The notes beneath the pieces are model-generated. The model saw only the letters and a list, made by a program, of their open reading frames with translations, was not told the DNA's origin and did no database searches. Shown here piece by piece: positions 56,043 through 64,000 of a stretch of DNA of 64,000 bases (positions within the stretch are counted from its first letter, which is position 1; every line of letters starts with the position of its first letter). Origin of the DNA: Naematelia aurantialba. Its lineage: Eukaryota > Basidiomycota > Tremellomycetes > Tremellales > Naemateliaceae. Location: NCBI GenBank assembly GCA_021527695.1, contig JAKFAO010000002.1:1302501-1366500 (forward strand), given 5' to 3'. The translations under genes were made by a program, and so were the position numbers.

Positions 56043-57026
56043 GTCAGTCGAGTGTCTGTTCAGGTATGTTGAGACGTGGCGGTCAGGTCGCAGCAACCGA
56101 GTGCGAAGTCGTACAACGAAATATGACAGGGCAGAATGACGGGAGTATGAGAAGGACGAGAAGAGCACAGAGACAGAGTGAGAGGCAGAGGCAAGATAGA
56201 GGCAGAGGCAGAGGCAGAGAGAGGGAAGGCAAGGGCAGTGACGCGAGCCCAAGACGACGGCGGTGTTCAAGTGCTCGACGGGGGACTAGTGCTCGACGGG
56301 GGACTTGGGGTGCTCGCCATGCAAGTGCCTTCGCAGCACACCGTCGCTAGGCCGAGTCACCGTTCGCCCGCCAATCCTTTCATCACGACCCTTTCATCGC
56401 GACGCTCAGGCCTTTCATCGCGACCATTCGCATCACAGCACATCCCTCCTCTCTCATCTCGTCTCTCTCCTCCCGTCTCTCTCCTCTCCAGCTTGCGGGG
56501 CTAGCCTTCTTGCACCGTCTCGCAAACGCTCTTCCTGCCCTCCTCGTCTCCTCTTCATTTCCCCCCCATTGTCTGACCCCACTCCGCCCAGCCTTCTTCT
56601 CATACCCCATCGTTCAATCAGAAGGCCAGACAGGTCCTTTCAGACGATTCATCACGACGGGATTCCCCTGCTCGGACTCTTAGACTCCTTGTGTCGACCC
56701 CGAGCTCGTCACTCCGAGCCTCGGACACTCGACCGCCTCGACCTCGAAACTCGACCTCGAGCCCCTCAACCTCGAAACCCCAACCCCAACTCGTCGGCCT
56801 TCCTCAACCCTCGAGACGGTAGAGACGCTGCAGATGGCAGAGACGCCGCAGACGGTGGAGACGTTGGAGCCTTGGGATCTCGGGACCATAAACTCGGAGA
56901 CACTCGACCCTCACAAAGGATCTCACGCTAGCTCCAACGCGGGAATGGATAGTCTATGCGAAGGCTAGGCTGCGGTGCAGGGCGTGGGGGTGAAACGGAG
57001 TACCAGGTGTGATTAGAGAGTCGATG

Positions 57027-57124
57027 ACCAGTAGACGGCACCGGTAGACGGCACCAGTAGACGGCACCAGGAGACGGCACCAGGAGACGGCACCAGTAGA
57101 CGGCACCAGTAGACGGCACCGGTA
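57027..57124. repeat. 14-bp tandem repeat GTAGACGGCACCAG, about seven copies
   Basis: Seven consecutive units GTAGACGGCACC(A/G)G, with the variant GGAGACGGCACCAG in two, lie in non-coding DNA. A reading frame through them encodes a repeating YWCRLLVPSTG-like peptide, which I take as a by-product. Confidence 0.92.
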
Positions 57125-57366
57125 GAACCAGGAGAGAAAAGAGACGAACAAGGTAGAAGATGGTAGGTAGAGTGGGAACACAGCGCAGTAACGAGAGACG
57201 TCGACGTACCGATATCAAACAGGCTCCGGACAGCCTCGAGCTTGTCACGCCTTGTCACGCCTTGTCGCGTCTTGGCTTGTCTTGTCGAGGTGCGAGCGTG
57301 ACAGCAGACGTCGCGCCGGACTGTCGGACACCTGTCGTTCTCGACGTGCTAATAGGTCACTAGGCG

Positions 57367-57500
57367 ACCAGTCAACCAGTCACCAGTCACCAGTCAACCA
57401 GTCAACCAGTCAACCAGTCACTAGTCACTAGTCACTAGTCAACCAGTCACTAGTCACCCGTCACTAGTCACTAGTCACTAGTCACTAGTCACCCAGGCGA
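57367..57500. repeat. CCAGTCA/CTAGTCA tandem repeat
   Basis: About 18 copies of a 7-8-bp unit, first (A)CCAGTCA and then mainly CTAGTCA, form a continuous array of about 130 bp. The change of unit type along the array points to separate expansions. Confidence 0.92.
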
Positions 57501-58188
57501 CAGTAAATCGGCGACCAGAAATCGAGCGGCCAATCAGGCCAGCCGACGTGTCCTCTAACCAGTGGCAGGATACCTCGCAGTGGCAGTGGCAGTCGAGCCA
57601 CGGCAGGCTCAGTCGCAAGGACGGTGCAGGGCACGCAATGGCGTTGCAGTCGAGTCGTCGACCGCGTCGCGTCGCAGGAACCAGCGTCTACTCTGCAGTC
57701 GAGTCGTGTCTAGTCTAGACGAATCGCGCAGATCACCCGGCCAGACCTCACCGTAGTCTGCAAAACAGGCGTGGATCTCCTCTCCACAAAGCACGACTGC
57801 GCTGCCACTACTCCACCAAAACGTAAACGCAGCACTCGACTGGGACTCAAACGCGTTATCGCACCCAACCGGCGCTTTCGCCGAGTTCACAGGCTTCCTG
57901 CTGTTCGCACGGCAACGCATCACAGATGACATGTACATCGAGGATATCATCTATTGATCGACTAGTGATACACATTACGCGGGACGTAGGCGTCGAGACG
58001 CGGCGTCGATGAACAAAGACTCCGTCCCCGTCGCTCACAGCCGACCGTCACACTTCTGATCCTTATACTGTATTGACCCGTCATACTCATCTGACCCGCC
58101 ACACTCAAACCAACGTCCAGCGTCGACAACTACTCAAGCTAGACGGTCGCGCAGGACCGTTCGGCCCAAGCTGCTGGGTGAAACAAGG

Positions 58189-60669
58189 CTACTGCGCCGA
58201 CGCTGACGGCGCACACTCCGGCCCCGACTCGGGCACCGGCTTGTGTCGAGCCGCCTGCATCTCCACGGCCCGTTTCCCCTCGGCGTTCAATCTTGGCCGG
58301 CCAGAGATCCAATCCGCCTCGAAAAACTTGGACACGTACCTAGACCATCGTTAGCAACGGCCGACGTCACTCGACTCCATCCCGGACGCGCGCTGCTCAA
58401 GACACGCCTGGATCCACTCACGGCACGTCCTTCGCTTTTCGCTGCGCTGCCTTATCGCGCTGCTTCTGCTCGATGATCTGCTTTTGCTGTGTCGCATCGT
58501 TCCACCGCTTAGCTCTAAACCACTGTTAGAACCAACATACCCTTGAGACTCAAGCGCGGCACTCACACTAATGCCTGGGTCACTGGGTCCCACAACTTGC
58601 GGCTCTCCTCCGGCTCCTGCTCCTCGAGTGGCCGCACGTGTTTGGGTATAAGCGCTAGCAGGTCCAGGTCTAGCAGGATTCTCCACTCCTAAAAGGAGGT
58701 CAGCGTTGCGCTTCTTTTCTGCGCTACGGATGATTCCATCCGCTCCAATGCGCTCCAACTATCCCTTTCTGTCCTTTGATGCGCCAGCAGAACGCTCCTG
58801 AGAACAGAGATCCGTGCTCACCTTCTCCCCCTTCAGACGCCACTTGATCTGCGTCCGCCACGTGCCCTCAAGGTGCGCCACAATCTTGTCCGCCGGCACC
58901 TGTTTGGGCTTACTCCATCCCTCTTCCTCCGCGTTGCCCACTTGGTAGCGGTAGATGATGCCGTCTAGCAAGAACCGGGGTCTACCTATCCAGGACTCAT
59001 CCTTGTAGTCGATCAATGCCCGGAGTTTCGTGGTTGTCGATGCCCCGCCCGTACATGTAATCGATATCTGATCGGAAATCGTGCCGTAGAATGCACCCTT
59101 CAGAATACCATTGACCTGGGCGGCCGGATGCGAGATGCGATATTCCTACACACATAAGTTGTACTCTAGTTCCTACCGCTGTACTGACCTCTCCCTGGCC
59201 GGGTCCTTCTCTAACTATCCGCACGAACAATCCTTGATTCAGGGAACCAGGCCCCACCTTCACCGCTGAATTGGGTAAGCTTGCAGCCGTAAGACTGTTT
59301 CCTGGACGTACACATCCCCGATACCCGCGCCGTGATCTGGTCCACACCGTATGCCTCGATCCCCTTTTCTGGGCAAACGTAGTACGCAGCTGATATTGGG
59401 GGATGATGTGAGACCTGCTCGCACTGCCATTATTAGCGAAATTTCAAGCCATACGTCAGATCTCTCCAACTTGTCTGTAGGATAGCTCCTCCACGTCTCC
59501 GCTCGAGGATGGACAAGCTCGCACCGCCACACTCACAATGAAAATCACCGTCACCATCTCCCCATCGACGACACCAGCATCAGGGTCACTCTCCACCTCC
59601 TCCCCTGGACCGGGGATAACCCTCGATGCATTTACTGTATCAGTAGAAAGGTTCAGATTCTTCATTGACGAGATCGACTGCTTCTTCGATGCGACCGAGG
59701 TGGCCGACTTGATCGAACTAACATACGTATGAGCCTGAACACGCAGAAAGAGAGAGAGACTGACCTCGTATCTGAGCTGCTCTTGCCACCGTCTTGAGGA
59801 CGGAGGACGGGCGTCGTCCAACCGCTGCCTCCTTGACCGCCGTACGGTGGCTCGTTTGGGAGTGGGACGTGGATGTGTGTACGGATGACGGGGGCTTTCG
59901 TTTCTTTGTCGAGCACGATTGGGGGTAGGTACCAAGAACAGCGAAAGTGTTCGCCTACGGAGATAAGCTAGACGTCATGACCGCAAGCGGTGGCAGAAAT
60001 GGGAAAGCAATCTGGAGCTACACACCTAGAGCAGAATTGTATGGCTTGCCCAGCCGAGCTCGCACAAATTTCAACTCCTTGCTAAATGAGAACCGCAGGA
60101 CCGCCAACATTCGTTCAAGCTCATCGTCAGAGTCTCCGATGCTGGGAAAATCTCAGCTTTCTGACCTGATTCACTAGCAAGACGGCATACGCAGCGAAAA
60201 TGTCGGCGCGATCGGCATACTGCCAGTATTCGAGGTTTGGAATGGGTTCAAGTAGAGACGCAGGAAGGGACAACCGCCTGCACGTGTGTCAGCGAAATAG
60301 GAAGACAAGTGAAGGTACGAACAAGTTGGCAACATCTTTGACACCAACAAGCCTATCACATGTCAGCTGTAACCCTCGATGAGACAGGAATCAGACAGCT
60401 GACTTTCTCAACAGTCCCAGCAAGACTCTAATCTTTCCTTCCTCACCGCCGTTTCCTACCTCTGGCAGTGTCGCCGGCGCGCCCGTGTCATCTGTGAACT
60501 GTTGTATTGCTGCCAAGGGTGTATTGGAATAGCGTGAGGATTGCAGAGACGTATAGATGTGGTTACGTAGTTGATGTGTGTTTGTGTTGGGCGACGAAAG
60601 ATCGGCAGGGAAATGAGCGGGAATCAGGCGAGTTCGAGAAACGTGCGTGTGGCCCAGGCGAGATTCCAA
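58189..60669 (-). CDS. Oxysterol-binding protein homologue (short Osh/Kes1 type)
   Basis: About nine exons end at TAG 58189. The 5' limit is provisional: the exon open to 60669 begins with TTG and the real ATG probably lies upstream behind an intron. Family blocks in order: LLGLLRKLVGVKDVANLRLSLPAS (lid and start of the barrel), ERMLAVLRFSFSKELKFVR, GKPYNSALGEHFRCSW (a variant of the KPxNPxLGE motif, with Ser-Ala for Pro-Val), the signature EQVSHHPPISA, SVKVGPGSLNQGLF, YRISHPAAQVNGILKGAFYGTIS, a basic IGRPRFLLDGIIY block, and the C-terminal LWDPVTQAL...KRWNDATQQKQIIEQKQRD. No PH or ankyrin domain is present, so it is a short form. Such proteins move sterol and PI4P between membranes. The substitution at NPxLGE could affect lipid exchange. 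Confidence 0.88.
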
Positions 60670-61620
60670 TCCAGTTTGAGCACGATCGGCGAAACGGCAA
60701 ACACAAAAACCGGGTCGATGGTAGGGCGAGCCATGCGAGAGTCACACGCACAGAGGCAGCGTATATGTCAGGAGGAGGAACGGTGGAGATGGGACGTGTA
60801 GGTGAAGCAGTGATACACCCGATCAGCACTGCCTTTCGAGCTACTTCTTTGCCCATCGCGCCTGACTCCCCACCCTTGAAACGATTCCTCGCCATAGAGC
60901 TACACCCCGACAGATGGGTAGCCCAGTCATGCTCTGAACCGTGTACTGTCTACACGTAACGAGCAACCCGCTGCGCCCATACCCCCATCCTCTGGAGCGG
61001 ACATGCCCGCCTACGCCGAACACAGCGTCTCTGACTGACACCCCTATGCACCTCTGCTTTCACCCCTCTCCTACTCGGCACGCGCCTTCGCTCTGCTAAT
61101 CCATACCAGGGACTCACCGAGATCGTCGTCGGTGGGAACGTCAACCGGCTTTTCGACCTTGCTTGAGCCCATCTCTATCTCTAGGATGCCAAGATATCAG
61201 TCGCTCGGAGATACGTCTAGAACGCAGGGTATGCGTCCTGGGTGAACCCCGTGAGGGACTTCTATTAGAAGACTTGGGAGGCGAGGGACAGACTAGAAAG
61301 CAAGGCGTCGAGGCGAGCAGGACGACAGGCGTGGAGATGGGAAGCAAGGCGGGTGCCGGTCGAGACGGTGGAAATGACGTCCGACTCCTCTTGGGCAGTT
61401 GGGTGCTAGATACCCCGCATTACCCCGCATTTCAGGATAATCCCGCTCAACGGCTCAAGAGACAGCTCGGCATTTGAGCATGTGGCACTTTGCGGTGTGA
61501 ATGAGGGGGGTGGAGGCTGTTTTGACTTTTTGTCGCCTCTGGGTTGGCTGCTCTGTGTACTTTGCTCGGTGCGGCTCTACAGTGCTTGGTGCAGACATCC
61601 CGTGGAATCCAGGCGACAAC
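60670..61620. other. Divergent region between the OSBP and RPC31 genes
   Basis: It should hold the 5' end and promoter of the minus-strand OSBP gene and the promoter of the plus-strand RPC31 gene. A minus-strand ATG at 60895 (MARNRFK followed by a GTGGGG sequence) might be the OSBP first exon, but I could not join it in frame. A short duplicated ACCCCGCATT lies near 61415-61432. Confidence 0.4.
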
Positions 61621-62774
61621 ATGTCCCGCGGAGGCTTCCCAGGACGCGGTCGTGGCCGGGGAAGGGGCGGGATCCACGCGACGTTGGCGGGTTTGCACGC
61701 GGACATGGGACCGGGGATGCTCAGTTCCATGGAGATGGACAGCTTGATGAAGCAGCCTAAAAAGCATAATGGCATGTTGTATCCGGTAAGTCGGCACTGA
61801 CCCGCACCCACTTATGCCTACTGGAAGCATCGTTGTCGCCGAGGATAGCGTATGGAAGTGTGCTGATTTCTGTGACTGTTGTCGAATGCAGCCACTGGAG
61901 AAAGACTCGTTGGCGACTCTACCTGCGCCAGACGAATTCGAGCAGCTCGTCCTGGCGGAGACGGCGAAACTCCACCAGATCCTAGGTGCCGACGGCCAGC
62001 CATGGCGGCTGGCCGGGGAGCGCAAGGTCGTTGGAATTGGTAAGCGAGGGAGAACCGTGCTCGGGGCGAGGCGCCGGGCGGGCACTGACGAGACAGAAAT
62101 CGAGTCGTACTCGGACCGGTTCACCCACGGTCCCCTCGCTCCCAACCCCACCTCTGCATCCGCATCCACGTCCCAGACGACGACGCTCGATCCAGCAGCG
62201 CTGTACTTGGACAAATCGATGTTTCCGCCTTCGCTCTGGGAGGCGTACTTTGAGGGTCCAAAGGAGGAGGGAATGAAGCGACGTAACAGGGGGGATCTGG
62301 CTGGTGAGTTTGACCCAGAGGGGGCTGTGGAGTGGTGGCTTGGCGGCTTGGCTGATGGCGTAGATGGGCGGAAACGAGCGCGCGTTCTGGGCCTCGATGA
62401 TGGCGGTCAGGAAGATGACGATGTGGTGAGTCGTCCAAGAGTTTCCAGTCACATTCCGAGTGACACCTTTTCCTCAATACGCTGACAAAACCAGCAATCA
62501 TCCGACGTCGACCACGACCTCTCTGGACACTCGTCGGGCGCCGACGAGTTCGACTTTGAAGATGAGTCAGACCACCAGGACTACGACGCGAACTACTTTG
62601 ACGATGGCGAGCGGGACGACGACGATGATGGTGCGGGGGCTGAGGGTGGGTTTACGTCTCTGCTCTCTACTCCCTGCTCTGTTCTCTGCTTTCTTCTCTG
62701 CTCTCTTCTCTGCTCTCTTCTCTGCTCTCTACGTCGATGCGTAGATACATCTCTGTGTCATGGCCGTTTCTGAC
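61621..62774 (+). CDS. RPC31: RNA polymerase III subunit Rpc31 (RPC7/POLR3G-like)
   Basis: Three exons (61621-61785, 61892-62425, 62495-62774), all with phase-0 joins, give about 325 residues. The start MSRGGFPGRGRGRGRGG is the Gly/Arg opening of the family. Next come YPPLEKDSLATLPAPDEFE, the conserved core near the N-terminus, a middle with SMFPPSLWEAYFEGP, and a C-terminal acidic tail (DEFDFEDESD...DYDANYFDDGERDDDDD), typical of Rpc31. The subunit belongs to the Rpc82-Rpc34-Rpc31 subcomplex needed for Pol III initiation. The final codons are doubtful: a CTCTGCTCTCTT tandem repeat lies in the last 120 nt, and a GTGGGT...CGTAG intron could remove it while keeping the same stop. Confidence 0.85.
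62690..62735. repeat. TTCTCTGCTCTC tandem repeat
   Basis: Three to four copies of the 12-bp unit TTCTCTGCTCTC lie within the last exon or a terminal intron of the RPC31 gene. Confidence 0.85.
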
Positions 62775-63460
62775 GAGAGCAGAAGACGTAGGAGGGACAT
62801 ACGACGACTAGACGACCAACGACCAGCCATGCCAAGTCGCCGATCTCAACCTCCATCTCCACTGCGACCCTCCTCAACCCTCAACTCATCAATCTCTACT
62901 CGTCAAACGTCGACTTGTAAACCGCACTCGTTCGCAGTCTACTACTCGTCACCCGACGTCTCCCTAATGTAAACTTACAGAACCCGCGGTGCACAGTGCA
63001 CCCATTTACACCTCGGCGCATGCGAACGGACGGGGGATGGGCATGAGCAAGGGCCACGTAGCGGTAGTTGCGGTGTCGACATGGCCGTCGCAGTTTGTAG
63101 TTGCAGTGTCGGCAGGGCCTTCGTAGTTTGTAGTTGGAGCGTCGGCCGACACTGTAAGCGCTCGTCGCTGCGCCACTTCTGCCAGTCGGGCATAACGACA
63201 CAAACAGCCACGGACCTGTCGCGGTTTCTGGGAATGGGCCTCCTCGAAACTGGACGTGTAAGTATAACACACTCCATGTCACTGTACGACTTGGACCGCA
63301 ACGATCCATGCATAATGCAATGCATGTCCTCGACTATGACGCAAAGTGGCTTGACTGATGATATCTGACGTACGACTATGATCATCCTGATGAAATAGAT
63401 GAGGAAATAGATGCAATGTGCAGTGAAGAAAACGCTCGAATGCCATGTCGAAATACCCCT
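62775..63460. other. Convergent intergenic region with a degenerate repeat
   Basis: It separates the 3' ends of the RPC31 gene and the partial gene at the window edge. At 63062-63150 a unit near 35 bp is repeated (GTAGTTGCGGTGTCG, GTAGTTGCAGTGTCG, GTAGTTGGAGCGTCG). No gene was recognised. Confidence 0.5.
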
Positions 63461-64000
63461 CTAATCGTCCCTGTCCCAATCATCCTCCTCTACCAGCCCA
63501 ACCTCTTCCACCGGACTCCTCACGTCGCCTGCAGTCACTGGCCCGCCCCCATGCAGCGTGTTCCCATCTCCACTCCCCGTCCCACTCAGGTTCGTATGCC
63601 CGTTATTATTCCCAGTCATAGCCTTTCCCGAGACACGAGTCGCTGCATCTACACCCACGAGTGCAGGTGTAGACGCCCCAGAGCCCGTCACAGCTGTGTT
63701 CCTGACCGTCGTTGGGTGTAAAATTGGAGCCACTGGGGTTGCCGCTCGACTCGGGTTCTCGCCCGCTACAATTGCCGCTGCGGTACCTTTGGCCGCACCG
63801 ACTGAAGCGCTGCCCCAGCCTCTTCCCCCTCCTACTGTGGACCCAGCCACACCCGCAGTAGCACTACCCCCAACACCACCAGTACCGCCAATAGTACCCG
63901 TACCAGCACCAGCACCAGCACCACTGCCCCATGCGCCAGACCGCATGATGGTCAGACCGCCTAGTTTCGGCTTGAGAGCCGGTGCCGGCACCGCAACCGA
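63461..64000 (-). CDS. 3' end of a gene cut by the window edge; Gly/Ala-rich tail
   Basis: A minus-strand frame is open from the window edge to a stop at 63461, giving the last 179 or so residues of a protein whose 5' part lies beyond 64000. The visible part begins PALKPKLGGLTIM and is very rich in Gly, Ala, Ser and Thr, including a GAGAGAGTGT run encoded by a CCAGCACCAGCAC repeat, and ends in an acidic tail EEDDWDRDD. No domain is visible. A Lys-rich LKPKLGG block followed by a DDW tail is seen in some SCY1/Cex1-like proteins, but this is too weak to assign. Confidence 0.5.
   Translation of the reverse strand, partial: SVAVPAPALKPKLGGLTIMRSGAWGSGAGAGAGTGTIGGTGGVGGSATAGVAGSTVGGGRGWGSASVGAAKGTAAAIVAGENPSRAATPVAPILHPTTVRNTAVTGSGASTPALVGVDAATRVSGKAMTGNNNGHTNLSGTGSGDGNTLHGGGPVTAGDVRSPVEEVGLVEEDDWDRDD

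Larger units (their letters stand above)
56043..58188. other. Repeat-rich intergenic region of about 2.1 kb
   Basis: No gene is supported. The region contains AGAGGCAG-type repeats near 56180-56230, CT-rich stretches with repeated CCTTTCATCGCGAC near 56390-56430, and the two tandem arrays listed separately. Plus-strand open frames such as 56305-56931 are Ser/Arg/Pro low-complexity products of this composition. Confidence 0.5.

Noticed and set aside
54948..56072. Plus-strand open frame of 374 codons
   Set aside because: It lies entirely antisense to the first exon of the DUF3605 gene and encodes a Val/Arg/Ser-rich repetitive chain produced by the GC-rich Asp/His codons of the opposite strand. 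No domain or intron structure supports it.
56305..56931. Plus-strand open frame of 208 codons
   Set aside because: Composition is Ser/Arg/Pro from CT-rich simple sequence, with repeated RDAADG-type pieces from a local tandem repeat. No start context or similarity supports it.

Overview
The window is nuclear DNA of a fungus, most likely a basidiomycete. Genes are split by many short introns, mostly about 40-60 nt, with GT donors, a CTGAC/CTAAC/CTGAAC-like branch site and CAG/TAG/AAG acceptors. The recognisable proteins are standard fungal housekeeping proteins. A placement in Tremellomycetes is only an impression from gene content and intron style. Exon joins were worked out by hand from reading frames and splice motifs, so outer CDS limits are usually firmer than single introns; intron positions may be off by a base.

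Left part (0.4-20.3 kb). Large Ser/Thr/Pro/Arg-rich orphan proteins that I cannot assign to any family (0.5-5.2 kb on the minus strand, 13.4-16.5 kb on the plus strand, 17.0-20.3 kb on the minus strand) surround a conserved island. The island holds an ESCRT-III protein (CHMP7/Snf7 type), the Golgi t-SNARE Sed5/syntaxin-5, the spliceosomal protein Sm G and a protein with one C-terminal membrane segment.

Centre (20.6-33.8 kb). All on the minus strand: the cytosolic phenylalanyl-tRNA synthetase alpha subunit, a KCH1-type potassium transporter, a GT61 glycosyltransferase, a HIRIP3-like histone chaperone and a GPI-anchored GH16 glucanase.

Accessory cluster (34.2-41.9 kb). Four minus-strand orphan genes in a row. 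Three of them (34.2, 37.4 and 39.1 kb) share a divergent helical C-terminal domain with a phase-0 intron at the same place. Two of them also share promoter DNA around a TATA box. This looks like an undescribed, fast-evolving, tandemly duplicated gene family and is the main novelty of the window.

Sugar-related locus (42.3-52.4 kb). A secreted protein of unknown function and an intracellular GH1 beta-glucosidase diverge from one promoter that carries a near-perfect inverted repeat. They are followed by the internally deleted remains of an MFS sugar transporter and by a Zn(II)2Cys6 regulator. The arrangement suggests a disaccharide-use cluster that has lost its transporter.

Right part (52.4-64 kb). 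A DUF3605 protein with a long disordered N-terminus, an oxysterol-binding protein, RNA polymerase III subunit Rpc31 and the 3' end of one more gene, separated by stretches full of short tandem repeats. No tRNA, rRNA, CRISPR or intact transposon was recognised.
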